Source of the DNA: Tillus elongatus
Taxonomy: Eukaryota > Arthropoda > Insecta > Coleoptera > Cleridae
Assembly: GCA_964006375.1 (NCBI GenBank)
Contig: OZ023264.1
Location: forward strand, 19,721,040-19,785,039
Length of the DNA: 64,000 bases
Reading direction: 5' to 3'
Below the pieces are notes generated by a model. That model did not search any database and was not told where the DNA came from. It saw only the letters and a program-made list of their open reading frames with translations. Below are positions 1 to 11,705 of the stretch, piece after piece (the stretch's first letter is position 1; every line of letters begins with the position of its first letter). The position numbers and the translations under genes were made by a program.

Positions 1-500
1 AGGCAGGCCTTGAAAATCTTACAGAAGACACATAGTATGGCTATTAGTCGATAGTTTGATGGATCACCACTATCCCCCGCCTTGAAGACAGGGAAAACCC
101 GTGACAACTTCCAAATCGCGGGGAATGTTCCAGATCTAAGAATAAGTTTAAAATTTTTTTTAAGTGGAGTCAAGAAAGCATATAAGCAGTCTCGCACCAA
201 GAAGCCAGGAACTAGATCAAGTCCATAGGACATGTTAGCCTTAATTCTCTTAGCAGCTGTAATAATTTCATCATCGGTAAAGACATCAACAAAAAACATT
301 GTGATGCCACCCGAAGCCAGGCTGGCGGCTGTAGGTGATGAGGTGGAGGTGGAACTAGAACATCCTGCAAAATAAGAAGCAAAACTGTCAACTGCCTGTT
401 ACCGGTTAGATGAATTCCCAATAGAAAAGTTTTGATGGCGCCGAGAAGAGCAGTTCCAGAATTTTTTAGGATTAGAAGACCTAATCTCTCTTTCAACCAG
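1..500 (-). mobile_element. LINE reverse transcriptase fragment, truncated by the window edge
   Basis: Read on the minus strand, one frame gives a typical non-LTR retrotransposon RT N-terminal block: a helix like ANMSYGLDLVPGFLV, then GTFPAIWKLSRVFPVFKAGD and NYRLIAIL, matching the conserved 'P..WK...V.P.FK.GD...YRPI' signature of jockey/CR1-type elements. The reading frame continues off the left edge of the window. Upstream of this block (towards 500) the sequence decays with frameshifts, so this is a dead fragment. The exact clade cannot be set from this stretch. Confidence 0.8.
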
Positions 501-1671
501 TTTCTACCAGAATTGTACTAAACCGATTATTTTTCGCAGATCCATGTTATTAAAGTTTAAATGGTTCCGATGTACATTTACGTGAGTTTTATTTTGAGAA
601 CAATTCTCTAAATCGCTATGATTATATTTGACACTTGTATCAGCAGTTTACACGACAACTCTTTTGTTTTACATATAGTAAAATCAAATTATTGAAGCAA
701 CTAGATTCCATTTACTTTTTGCTACTAGCTTGATTTCTTAAAATTATATAAGACTTTAAAGTATACCCCTTACTTTATGATGACGCCACATATAAATTAA
801 TTATTTCAGACAAGAACAGGAGTGATGATTTAGCTGACTAAATTTGCCCAATATTCAATGTGTTTAGTTACTGGATGACCAACTATTTTAAAACATTAAA
901 TACAACCGTATTACTGGTAAGATGGGGACAATGGAAGCCATTTGCTACAGTGCTAACTGCCATTTCCATAGTGCTACAGTTTTTACTCTTCCACACTGAT
1001 CGATGTTGTCGCATATGCCCGTCTCTTAATTGGCCTTTGTTCATAACACCTGTAGTTTTTAAAGTCAAAGTCAAAAATACCTTCATAATCAAGACAAGGT
1101 TGCTGGCAATTCGTTTCTTGTTATTTCTACAAATTATTTAAGACATATCATTTAATAACAAAAGCACAAGACAACATAAATTTTATCTGAATCCTTTCAC
1201 ACTATGGTAATTATTACTATTTCAGTCAGTTAAACAAAATCTCTCTAGAAACAGAAAGTGCTATAACTACTAACTATATCAACACGTTTTTAATTCAAAA
1301 CAAATTAGATTTTTCAGATTTAACTCAGTAAAAGTTTTGTTGTTTCGTGAAGTTCAGTCACAAGATGTTAAATTTGACAATCTTTTTTATTTTTTTTAAA
1401 CGAGCCACTTTAATATATATGATCATTAAAGGGGATGCAGTTGCTTCTGGTGAGAAGAGGCCCATTTTATAGAACAGTATCATCTGCCTGTCAAACAGCG
1501 AAACCGGTTACAGAGAAGAAAACAAACATTTGTGAAGTCAGGGAAATAGTCTACATCTGTATTTAGAAATGACTTTACTCATTCGATGTAAATAATCTAA
1601 TTGACATTGCACTTTTAAAAAAGTTATATAAAACTTTAACATCATGCTTTATATGCGGGTCTTGCTAAGAT
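500..1671. other. AT-rich stretch without a recognised gene
   Basis: There are short open frames on both strands (for example 860-1141) but none shows a known domain, and composition is ordinary AT-rich intergenic DNA. I see no clear repeat structure. Confidence 0.5.
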
Positions 1672-1980
1672 GTTTTGGGAAGATCTCGATACGTTTAAAG
1701 ATGTTAATTTAATACTTGGTTGCTTCTATGAAAAAACCTATAGTTTATTTAATATTTTCGTTCCCAGGACATCTCCTGCAGCGGGTGATTCTTACCCTAC
1801 ATGATTTTCCAGGGACATCAAGTTAAAACATTAGGCGTAAATATACTTATTGGCGAAAGTTTAAAAAGTTTGGTGGCACTGATAATTTGAAGAAATTTAT
1901 AAACTTGAGACACAAGATCAAGGAGGACATAAGGGTATCTTATCAAACTAATAAGTTGAAAATGGGGCAGGATTTGAAAA
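1672..1980 (+). mobile_element. LINE fragment, region between endonuclease and RT
   Basis: With small frameshifts the plus strand reads as the EN-RT linker of a jockey-like LINE: a block ending FNIFVPRTSPAAG, then SYPT(W)FSRDI, then WRKFKKFGGTDNLKKF and INLRHKIKEDI, followed by DLKTDPQ. This pattern (VP..., YP.WFS..I, a charged stretch, DP..FW) is characteristic of the linker in these elements. No endonuclease lies upstream and the adjoining LINE downstream belongs to a different frame and subfamily, so this is an isolated piece. Confidence 0.65.
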
Positions 1981-2072
1981 CCGACCCACAACAAATTCTG
2001 GAACTACTTTTCTAGCCTTCGTAGTCACTCAACTTTTTCAGGAGAGAATGAGTCTGGACAGGGCATTGGTGG

Positions 2073-3490
2073 ATGGTTTTGCTTCCTATTTCATTAGTCT
2101 CACAAAACGTCACCGAAATCATCCAAGCTGGCATAGAATTATTTATTCCACGTACACAGAAAACCTCTTCAGCCACTCAAAAGCCCTGGTTCTCTAAATC
2201 CTGTGACAAGGCCAGACTAGAAAAGGTCAAAGCTCACAAAACGCTTCTACACAATCCCAGTCAAGAAAATCGTCAAGCATTTAACGAGCAAGAAGCCGCT
2301 ATTTCCGCATTCTTTCTGAGGCAAAAAACTTGTTTAATAACCACATCACAAACAAAGTCCTCTCAAGCTCCAACGGCAGCAAACCCTTCTGGACTCTTAC
2401 TAAATCTATTGGGAATAATTTCTGCAAAAGTATGTTCCCACCTCTTGTTTCAGGGAATGAAACTGTTGCTACTGCTCTGGGCAAGGCTAAACTTTTTGCC
2501 TCATTGTTCGCCGGCAATTCTACTCTCAACCCACCTCCAAATGTTCAACCACCAACAGTCCCCAATGTCGCGCATAAAATGACAGATATCATTTTCAAAC
2601 TAAAAAGCTACGAAAGATGATCTCTTCTCTTAATACCAGGAAAACCTCTGGCCTTGACGAGATCCCAGCAATTGTTCTCAAAAAATGCGCACCAGAACTT
2701 GCTCCTGTCCTGACTCGTCTGTTTCAGACATCTTACAATAGAGGCATATTCCCTAGTAACTGGAAAACTGCTCGAGTACAACCCGTCCCCAAGAAAAGAT
2801 TCAAAGCGCTTCCTAGCAACTACAGGCCTATTTCTCTCCTTTCAGTCGTCTCTAAAGTGGTGGAAAAGTATATAAACACCGAATTACTATAATTTCTTGA
2901 ACAACACAGTTTAATCCACGACAGGCAGTATGGATTCCGTCAGCGCAGATCAACTGCCGACCTCCTTTCCTTTGTCACCCATTCTTGGAGCAAGTCTATG
3001 GAACTACATGGTGAATCCCAGATTGTCGACCAGGTCTAGCATGCAGCGCTGCTTAATAAACTTCCGACCTATGGCCTACCACCAAAACTCTGTACCTGGA
3101 CAGCAAATTTCCTCTCCAACCGGAGCATTTCTGTTGTCGTGGATGGCCATTCCTCTAAACTGTATCCAATTAATGCAGGAGTTCCTCAAGGTTCAGCTTT
3201 AGCCCCTACTTTGTTTCTTCTCCACATCAATGACCTCCTCTCCAGCACATCCAACCTAGTTCAGTTACGTGGATGACAGCACCCTCCACTCAAATATACA
3301 ATATTCTAAGCCTGTCTCTTTACCCCAATTAGATGAGGATCGCAGACTCATGGAGGGTTCTGTCTCTGTGGATCTCCAAAAAATATTAGACTGGGGAAGT
3401 AGAAATCTTGTACCATTCAACTCCACCAAATCTCAGTCTTGCTTTCTAACTCATAAGAGATACACCAGCCCTGCATTTTTGGTAAGATAC
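2073..3490 (+). mobile_element. Jockey-like LINE, decayed ORF2 (linker plus reverse transcriptase)
   Basis: A chain of open frames broken by frameshifts and stops encodes, in order, an EN-RT linker (IELFIPRTQK, KPWFSKSCDKAR), the RT fingers (TSGLDEIPAIVLKKCAPEL, NYRPISLLSVVSKVVEK), QYGFRQRRSTADLL, the palm block NAGVPQGSALAPTLFLLHIN and the catalytic motif YVDDSTLH (3268-3291), then a thumb region containing NSTKSQSCFLTHKRYTSP. All are landmarks of non-LTR RTs. The endonuclease and the 3' tail are missing and several frameshifts are visible (near 2330, 2890, 3200 and 3260), so it is inactive. The reverse-oriented fragment at 3857-4620 belongs to the same subfamily: both contain NSTKSQSCFL.HKRYTSP. 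Confidence 0.88.
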
Positions 3491-3510
3491 TGCCTAAGTA
3501 TCACTTAAAG

Positions 3511-5005
3511 AAATCTTAAATTTAATATTATATATAAAAGTGGACTTTTCCCAGATCAATGGAAGGTATCTCGTGGTTTTTCTATCTACACCTCTGGTGA
3601 CAGAGTCAATTATTCAAATTATCGTCCAATATCTATTCTTTGCGTTTTCTGTAATAATTTTGAGGCCCTGCATAGGCCCACCATGTTCAATCTAGAGGAT
3701 AAGTTATCGCTGTCTCAGCATGGCTTTATTGCGGGAAGAGCCACTGTTACAAATCTGATGACTGTGACACAGTTCACTGTGGCTGCACTTGATGATTATT
3801 AGCAGGTGAATGTAATATATACTGATCATTCTAGGGCTTTTACCCGTCTCAGCCATACTTTACTTTTTTTTATTTCATCAACACACCACGAGTGCTCACA
3901 GCCTAAATACTATCGTACCGTTGGTGTCGACAAGGAGAAAAAAGGCAACTTGTTAATCCTGGACTTGAAGGTTTGGAGGTTCGGAGGAGAAGGAAAAACA
4001 TGTGCCGGCAAGGAGTTTCACAACTTGGAAGTCCTCGGGACAAACAGGCATAACAAGATGTTATATGTCTGGTGACCTTGACAGTAAAACGGTGCATTCG
4101 CTCTGTTCCCCTGGTAGATCTGTTGGGGGCAGCAGGTGGAGGAACTATGGAAGAAAGCTCCTCTGAGCCGTGCCCGTGCAGATATCTATAAAAGAGAGAG
4201 GGGTCACCAACGGCACGTCAGTGGGCAAGGGATGATATAGCCTTTGGGTGAGGGTAGGGTCACCGATGAGACGTATAGTATACAGTCCAGGATAGCAAGT
4301 GTAGAAGCAGCAGCGGCACCCTAGACGTGGGGGCAGTATTCAAGGTTTGGCCTTATTTGTGAAGTATATAAGGTATAGAGATTAGCTGTTGAAAAGTATT
4401 TGCGAGCCCGGAAGAGGAAACCTAATTTCTTAGCAGCCGCTTCTGCAATTGATGTGACATGTTGGTGCCAATTGAGATTTCGATCCACAGAAATGCCAAC
4501 ATGTGAAAAGGACTCATTACTTTAAATAACTTGATTGTTCATTGTGATGGGTCTAGGGCTGGTGTATCTCTTATGAGATAGAAAGCAAGATTGAGATTTG
4601 GTGGAGTTGAATTGTACAAGACAGACTCCAATATTTTGGATTCTCAAATAATCTTGTCAGGTTGTTTGCTTCCTATCTTTGTGAGGGGAAACAGTTTGTT
4701 GAGGTAAAGGACTTTAGATCTGATTATTATAATGTGCCTTATTATAATATGCTTTCTTCCCCAGGGTTCTATCCTTGGACCTATTTTTTGACATTTTCAT
4801 AGATCACATTGCACATGTTGTGAATGTTCCAGTGATGATTTATGCTGATGATATTAAAATATATTCATGAATTAGAAGCACTGATGACTGTGGAAGACTC
4901 CAGAGAAGCCTTCGGATGCTTGATAACTAGTGTGAGAATAGTGGTATCTTCCTGAATGTCAGCAAGTGCTGTGTTATGTATTTTACCCGTAAAAGGTTTG
5001 GAGGT
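3511..5005 (+). mobile_element. Second LINE RT fragment, split by a nested LINE
   Basis: The plus strand encodes RT blocks of another jockey/CR1-type LINE: SGLFPDQWKVSRGF, NYSNYRPISILCVF, LSQHGFIAGRATVTNL, then VIYTDHSRAFTRLSHTLL at about 3857. Coding then stops abruptly and resumes near 4620 with RLQYFGFSNNLVRLFASYL, CEGKQFVEVKDFRSDYYNV, PQGSILGPIFFDIFIDH and the catalytic MIYADDIKIYS. The intervening 3857-4620 is another LINE in the opposite orientation. This copy carries in-frame stops (for example after IYS), so it is a pseudogene. Confidence 0.82.
3857..4620 (-). mobile_element. LINE 3' end inserted inside another LINE
   Basis: Read on the minus strand: FNSTKSQSCFLSHKRYTSP, then a thumb region (GISVDRNLNWHQHVTSIA, FRARKYF), the LEYCPHV motif, DPTLTQRLYHPL, LSFIDICTG and a C-terminal block with SPGLTSCLFSPCRHQ. 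This is the RT thumb plus C-terminal tail of the same subfamily as 2073-3490. It sits between two halves of the LINE at 3511-5005, so it is the younger insertion and 5' truncated, as LINE insertions usually are. Confidence 0.8.
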
Positions 5006-5006
5006 T

Positions 5007-5116
5007 GATCATATGGTTGAAAAGTTATACTCTGTTATCTTCGATTGCATTAAATATCATGTACCAATGATGCGAATAAGAAAAAAATATCCTCCATATT
5101 TTTTTTCCATCAACAA
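5007..5116 (+). mobile_element. Small LINE linker fragment
   Basis: One frame reads VDHMVEKLYSVIFDCIKYHV followed by PMMRIRKKYPPYFF, the typical EN-RT linker block ending in YP.WF. It lies directly after the RT of the preceding LINE, which is the wrong order for one element, so it is a second partial copy or a rearrangement. Confidence 0.55.
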
Positions 5117-5560
5117 TTAAGAGTGAGTGGTGAGACACGAAGCAACGTGCCGCCACCTAGTTGCGGAACCAGGTAGTATATTGTCACGCCAGCTCCAAAT
5201 AACACAAAGTGTTAAAAAATAGAGACTGTATACAACTAACTAACAATTTAGAAAATTGTCAACCCTGGGCCATTTCTACCCTAATATAGGGACAAAGTTT
5301 GTAAGGCTAGATGCATTCTCACCACAATTGGAACCCTAGACCGGTTTCGCTCTAATTATTAATGTTACACGCAATTGTTATTCTTAGGCAAAGAAAAACA
5401 AAGAATAACATTAACAAGTAAATCTGAAGAAAAATACTAAATTAAAAATTGCCTAAATTTCTGAGGAGTCCCAACTAAAGGCCAAAACTTAAACTAAGAA
5501 TGGAACCACCCAAAACACCCCAGCATCGATGCCCACCACATGGAAACCAACCTCTACCTA
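5117..5560. other. No gene recognised
   Basis: This stretch holds no supported coding frame. It may be LINE 3' untranslated sequence, but nothing in it proves that. Confidence 0.4.
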
Positions 5561-5569
5561 TTGGTTGTT

Positions 5570-6890
5570 GAGCAAAAACAATTTTAATTTATATTTAAAT
5601 TTGTTGATATTGAACGTTTTAAATTCTTAAGGTAGTCGATTATACAAAGAAATAGATTGATACATAAAGCTACGTGTAAACATGGCTGTCCAATGATGTG
5701 GTAAAACAAAGTTTTCATTAAACCTAGTTGATTAAGAGTAAATGTGTTTATGAGGCGTAAACTTTTGTCTGAGAGATGAAGGTGTTGCAGGGTCATTCAC
5801 AATTTTATGTTTAAAAGCTCCCAAATGTAGTAGTCTTCTAGAGCTCATATTAGGACATCCGTCCTCTTGTATTTGATATGTAATTGGATCATGCTTTCTG
5901 ACCCCATATATTAAACAGTAGCAGCTTTTTGTACTTTTTGCACTCTATCCTTATTCAATTGGGTTAGACAAGAACCATAAATGATATTACAAAAGTTGAA
6001 GTGTGACAAGACAAGAGACTTACATAACAACTTTCTCGCTTTCTGATCTAGTAAGAATCTGTTACAATATAGAAGCCTCAGACCAGAGTACACTCTCCCA
6101 AGTATGAGCTTTAGATGATCTTCAAACCTCAAATCAGTATCAAAAATAAGTCCCAGATTCCTAGCCTTGTTCGTGAAAGGAACTAGAACATTGTCAATGT
6201 GAATTTTAAAATTTTCGATAACAAATTATGTTTTAAGGACTGATCTCGAACCGCAACTAGATCTTCATTAATGTATTGACAAGTTTGTAAGTAGTCTTCT
6301 TTTGGAAAGTGATAAGATAACTGGTATCGTCCGTGTAGGCCTGTATTTTTCACTGACTCACTGAACTCAATATTTCAGAAGTATATATTATAAAAAGCAG
6401 AGGCCCCAAAATGGATCTCTGAGGTATTCCAGAGAGGACATCTGTATAGGTGGAAAAACTGTTATTAACCACAATTTGCATTTTTCTATCAGCCAAATAT
6501 GATTGGACTAGCAACCTTGATGACTCATCAGAACCATAATATCCAAGTTTGACACAGGGTAATTGGTGATTTATGGTATCGAAAGCCTTAGAGTAGTCAA
6601 GTAAAACAAGCACACTAATCAGTCCAGCATCATTAGCCTCCATAATGTCACTAGTGTCATTAGCCAAAGCAGTGCTCACACCATATCCCTCCTGAAGCCA
6701 GATTGTGCATCGAGAAGCAAATTCTTATCATTAAAATAACCCATTATTTGATTATACATAATTCTCTCAAAAATTTGAGACAAAATTGGGAAAATACTAA
6801 TGATTCTGAGCTCCGAGAATTCCTTAGGGTCATTTTGCTTAGGCAGTGGCATTCCATTAGCAATCTTCCACAACAGAGGAAAGTACTTCC
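5570..6890 (-). mobile_element. LINE ORF2 relic, reverse transcriptase
   Basis: Minus-strand frames give, in order, RT motifs of a non-LTR element: NGMPLPKQNDPKEFSELRII, LDAQSGFRRD, LISVLVLLDYSKAFDTINH, the SGIPQRSILGPLLFIIYTS block (the usual PQGS is changed to PQRS), a degenerate catalytic QAYTDDTSYLI near 6320, and a thumb region HFNFCNIIYGSCL with RVQKVQKAA. Several frameshifts and stops separate the blocks, so it cannot encode an active enzyme. A short frame at 5584-5796 with LHLSDKSLRLIN is probably the C-terminal tail. Confidence 0.85.
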
Positions 6891-8664
6891 TTTCTATACA
6901 AGAGTTGTTGTTCTACCTTTATATATTTTGTCACAGGAAGCACATGAGAGTTTATATACTTGATACTTTTCTGATTTTTTAACTGTTTACTTATTGTTTT
7001 TTATATGTTTGCTCAGGTTCTCGTCGGTTTTATAGCTGTTCTGATATTAAATGTAGAAAATAGATGTTTTAATTTTTCACTATAGTCTTATTTACGTAAG
7101 TCAAAGATGTGAATGTATTCTCTATTACAAATTATTAATATTATTATTAAATACATTTTACTGAGTAAACTTCTGAAAAAGCTAATTTATAAATATAAAT
7201 TTCTACCGTTCACTTTTAATTTTTCACAACATGACACATGTAAAACATTTTTTTTAACTTATCATAAAATCTATATTATTTGCATTAACAGGAAAATATT
7301 TTTTAAACACTTACACGGGACCATTATTAGATTCAAGCTTAATATATAAAAAAGCTAAGCGTAAGAATACATCAACTACATTAAACCTCTTCATATGACC
7401 AATTGCATGATCGAAAAAATAAATAACGAATTATTTCTGTCTTAAGACGTCACAAATATGATTAACATTTTGGTGCCTTTACAAATTCCTGCACAATTGC
7501 TTTATTGATGTTCCTTATGAACAAATTCGTGTATTATCATGTTCAAAACTATTATAAATACTTTAAGAAATACATTTAGCTTCTAAAAGACAAAACTACA
7601 CAAGAGAAAAAACAAAGTGTCGAAATTAAAATAGATATAGTATAATCCTTAATGACTAGAGCTGTAAAATTATCAAAGCACAAATTCAGAACTGTTTCTT
7701 TAAGCTCGTCTGTCTGGTTTTTATTAGGTAACGATTATAAAAGGAGACAACATAGGATCTTACTTTTACCAGAGATAGATCATTCTTAGGCATGAAAAAA
7801 AGTCAAATAATCGCTTTTATAAGGTTTGTAAGTTTGTCTTTCTCGTTTTTATAAGCTAATGCTTTTAAAAGAAAATCCCATATTCAGGATGTTATTTTAA
7901 CCAGAGATAGATCATTATTAGGCATGGCAAAAAGTCAGATAATTGTTTTTCTAACGTTTCTCGTTACTCATAAAAAATTGCTGACTTCATGGACCACATT
8001 AGTAACATTACCATTCCTGTTATGCTAGAGATATAGTTTCATCGCGTGTAGAGTTTGAATTACGCAATTATTACACTTGAAACAACCCAGACTTAAAACT
8101 TTGATGTTTTAACTATCAACTTACAATTTTAGGATTTAAGATAACGTATGTTATTACAAAATATAGAAAATGAAAATTAATGCATGACCAGGCGAAGTAC
8201 GTCTATAATTACTGGTTGACATTCCAACATCATAAATGTCATTAAACCTCAAAAAATTTCATAGCTTTGTGTTTGCGAAGAGAAACTTGTTTACCGTTTA
8301 GTTTATATTAATCGTTTGTATGTTTTCTGTATGCTGGATAAAACTTGTTCGAAACAAACCGCAAGATGACTTCCAGAATATCGTTTTCATCTACAGTCAG
8401 TATGATATATGTTGAAACCGAATTCCAAGAAGACCCTGGCGTCACTTTCTTGGAATTGACCGCATTCGACAGCCGAGCTTGTAAAAAAAAATGGCAACGT
8501 GGCGTTCACATAGCACCTTGCATACTGTGTTTTGCATTGACAAAGATGTGTCTTTTTTGTAAGTGTATCATTCTGTGTATTTTCAGTGTTGTTTCTTATT
8601 ACAATAAATCAATAGAGGTGAAAAATAAAAGAAAGGAATTTAATTCCCAGTCGAAAATTGTGAC

Positions 8665-8667
<3 letters not shown>
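6891..8667. other. AT-rich region without recognised genes
   Basis: No domain is recognisable on either strand. Open frames (for example 7113-7349) are low-complexity and AT-driven. The only structure is a degenerate two-copy duplication at 7697-7956, listed separately. A frame from 8345 runs into the (TA)n tract and is not supported as a gene. Confidence 0.5.
7697..7956. repeat. Two-copy imperfect tandem duplication, unit about 130 bp
   Basis: The motif CAGAGATAGATCATT followed by TTAGGCATG and AAAAAGTCA occurs near 7770 and again near 7901, about 131 bp apart, with weaker similarity extending to the left of each copy. This is an old local duplication. Confidence 0.6.

Positions 8668-8738
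<71 letters not shown>
8668..8738. repeat. (TA)n microsatellite
   Basis: About 71 bp of uninterrupted TA repeat at the 3' end of the minus-strand Penelope-like element. Confidence 0.97.
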
Positions 8739-8739
<1 letters not shown>

Positions 8740-8740
<1 letters not shown>

Positions 8741-11230
8741 TTATCTATCTTATATATTTGGTCTGCAGAGTCTGTCGATGCGCAGGCAGTGCAGTTTCGT
8801 TACATTTTTATACAAACTGGTTAATTCTGTGTTCGATTGCCCTAATCTGCTTCAGCAACTTAATTTCAATGTGCCTCGTATTGCAGCACGTTTTCCAGGC
8901 ACATTCTATCTCCCGACTGCTCGTACAGGTTTGCTACGAGCGTCTCCAATTTACCCTGGTTTGCGTGGACTGCAGTTTCGAACCGTCCCGGTTCATCATC
9001 AGCGCGCTACTGACTGTTATCGCTCCTGTGTGGTCTACGTCTGAGATTGTACGTGGCCCCTGCGCCGTGAGCTTCTATTGGTCGGTTTACTCTTCTCTGG
9101 TTGGTTGTGCGTTCGGACTTTGTCGTGTGTATCGGTCTCCTGTCTTGATCACTGTGGTTTGATAATTTGTCTATTTGTATGGCCTTTATTAGGTTTTGTT
9201 TAAATGTTTGTATTTGGATTTGTTCTGGCATTAATTGTTTCTTATTGTTTGTTTGTTGAATGTAGTATTGTTCCCAGATTTCCATTTTTTTGTGGTCTTT
9301 AACATGTTTCATTAGTTGTAATTGTGTGATGTCTAGTTTTTGGTGTTTTGTGTTGTGAATGTGTGTAGCTACGTTTGATTTGTAGCTAGGTATGTGGATT
9401 TTATCTAATGCTGTTATATGTTCCTTGAATCTTGTTTCTATTGATTTTTTGTCATTCCTATATATTTTTTATTGCATGTGTTACATTCTATTTGATATAT
9501 TCCGTTTAATTCATGTGGGTTGTGTTCTTGTTTTGTATCTATTTTGTTTATTATTTTGTTACTGGTTTTGTAGCTCATTTTTAAGTCATATTGTTTGAGT
9601 GTTTGTGTTATTTTTTTGATGTGGTGGTTATAAATGAATGTTGTGTTTGTTTCTGGTGTTTTGTTTTCGGTTTTGTTGATTTGTTTGTTTTTGATTTGTT
9701 TTACTAGCTTTTCTATTGTTTTCTTGTTGTATCAATTTCTTTCTGCTATTTGTATTATGATGTTGTACTCCTTTTCTCGTTCGTCATTATGGAGTGGTAC
9801 ATTTAGCATTCTGTTTATTAAGTATCTGTATGCGGCCATTTTGTGTGTGTGTGTGTGGGTGTATTGAGTGTTTAGGTATAGTGATGTCTGTTTGTGTAGG
9901 TTTTCTGTATATTTTGAATTCAATCTGGTTTTCTTTTCTGATTAATGTTAAGTCTAGGAAGTTTATGGTGTTGTTTGATTCTTTTTCTATTGTAAATTTT
10001 ATGTTTTTGTTAATTTAGTTTATTTTTTCGAGGATATTGTCTATGTTGGTTTTTTGATTGTCGTATATTATTAATATATCATCGACGTATCTTATCCATT
10101 TGATGTTTGGGTTTGTCTCTTTTATGATGGTGTTGATTTTATCTTCTAGCTGTTGTATGTATATTTCTGCCATGATGCTTGATAGGGGAGATCCCATTGG
10201 TAGTATGTCTTCTTGGATGCAGTATTCTCCATTGAACTCAAAGTAATTTTGTTTTAATATGATGTTTAATATTTTGCTGATTTGTTGTTTTTTGTTGTCA
10301 TTTTGCATTTTATTTTCGATTATATTTGTAGTTTCGTTAATTGGTATATTGGTGTACATATTTGTTATGTCAAATGAGGCTAGTCTTGTGTTTTTGTTTA
10401 TGTTTTCTAGTTTATGCACTAATTCTATGGAGTTTTTTATGTTAAATTTATTTTCTAGTTGTATTTCTTGTTTTAGTACTTGGTGCGTCTTTGAAGTTGA
10501 TGAGTGGGTCTTATTGGGTATCCCGTTTTGAGTATTTTTATTATTCCTGTCATTGGTGGTGCTTTAGGGTTGTTGTTATAATAATGTGTTGTTTTTTGGT
10601 TGAATATTGTCTTGTGTTTTTTTATTATGTTTAATATGTGATTTTGGAATTTGTTCGTTGGGTTTTCGTTCAGTTTCTTGCATTTCTTTGTTGAGATGAA
10701 GGTGTTTGTTTTTTCTATATAGTCCTGTGTTTTTATTGCTATTAGTGCGTCGCTTTTATCTGTTTTTGCTATTGTTACATGTGACTTTGCTTCTTATTTA
10801 TTTGATCATTTTTTCATGTGTATGGTTTTTTGATTTAGTCTTGTCAATGATTCTGTTTATTTCTGTTGCTAGTTGGTTTTTCAGTGGTTCTAAGTTTGGG
10901 CTATTTATTGAGTTTATCGCGTGTTGTGTGTCCACTATTATGTTCTCTATTGTGGATTTTTTTGTATCTGAAAAGTTGGTTTTTATGTTGTTTTCTATGA
11001 ATTCTTTTTCTTCTTTTGTGAATTTTGTGCCTGTTATGTTTATGAACTTATCCTGAAATATGTGGTGTGTTGTGGTTGTTATGCTTACATTATCTGGTTT
11101 GTTCTTTTTAGAGTTGTGTAGTTTTTTGTTTATTTTCTCTCATTTGTGTTTATAATCGGTTTTTATGTTGTTCATTATATTGTTGTTATATATTTGTGTC
11201 CATGTGTCATATTTCAGCTGGTTTGCTAAT
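8740..11230 (-). mobile_element. Penelope-like retroelement with RT and GIY-YIG domains
   Basis: On the minus strand an N-terminal region (from about 11160) leads to NPKAPPMTGIIKI, the PLE equivalent of the 'PK.YGLPKIHK' motif, then RT blocks RLASFDITNMYTNIP, EDILPMGSPLSSIMAEIYIQ and the catalytic RYVDDILIIY (10015-10419). Further downstream come INFLDLTLIR, a block with MAAYRYLINRML, and GIYQIECNTCNKKYIGMTK near 9500, a recognisable GIY-YIG endonuclease start with its Cys pair. This RT-then-GIY-YIG order defines canonical Penelope-like elements. Frameshifts (near 10480 and 9760) and stops show it is dead. (TA)n tracts lie just outside both ends (8668-8738 and 11237-11323). A hammerhead ribozyme motif lies in the 3' region. 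Confidence 0.9.
8963..9007 (-). ncRNA. Hammerhead ribozyme motif (type I) in the PLE 3' region
   Basis: The minus strand reads GCGCG, CUGAUGA, U, GAACCG-GGA-CGGUUC, GAAA, CUGCAGUC, CACGC. CUGAUGA and GAAA are the invariant hammerhead core. Stem II is a perfect 6 bp helix with a GGA loop. Stem III is the minimal ACU/AGU helix. The predicted cleavage site is after the C of GUC, and stem I pairs GCGCG with CACGC with one C-A mismatch that a CpG transition would explain. One extra U sits between CUGAUGA and stem II. Minimal type I hammerheads are known in the terminal repeats of Penelope-like elements, which fits the position. Activity is unknown. Confidence 0.72.
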
Positions 11231-11232
11231 AT

Positions 11233-11236
<4 letters not shown>

Positions 11237-11323
<87 letters not shown>
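11237..11323. repeat. (TA)n microsatellite
   Basis: About 87 bp of TA repeat at the 5' side of the Penelope-like element. Confidence 0.97.
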
Positions 11324-11326
<3 letters not shown>

Positions 11327-11705
11327 GGTGATAAATATTATTATTTAATATTCTGAAAATAACAGAGAATTTCAAGGAACGCCCCTGGCGTGGTAGATTG
11401 TTAGAGTAGTTCTGTAAACAGAACTTTATTGGCTTATTTTCTTGGAATTCTATCTCAACAGAAATCGCACGGATTGTATTAATGATTTTCATAACCATGA
11501 CATGAAATGTATCAAGCATAGTGAAAATTGCTTGAAATATGGGCATCTAACTGACAAAGAATTTACCACTAACAAATATATAACCACCTACCCTCTAAAT
11601 TGTTTTAACAAAGTGCAATAAAAAATCTGCATTAAAGATGTTTCTAAATTTCAAATAACCCACCTTAAAGGTGCCTTCGAGTCATGTTGCCATATTTATT
11701 GTTGC
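11324..11705. other. No gene recognised
   Basis: AT-rich flank between the PLE microsatellite and the 28S rDNA fragment. Nothing supported. Confidence 0.4.

Noticed and set aside
860..1141. 93-codon hydrophobic open frame
   Set aside because: AT-rich composition gives hydrophobic residues by chance. No signal peptide logic, conserved motif or splice context supports it.
8345..8824. 159-codon plus-strand open frame ending in a run of Ile-Tyr
   Set aside because: The second half translates the (TA)n tract and the first half has no recognisable domain. Frames rich in YIYIYI at the other (TA)n tracts are rejected for the same reason.
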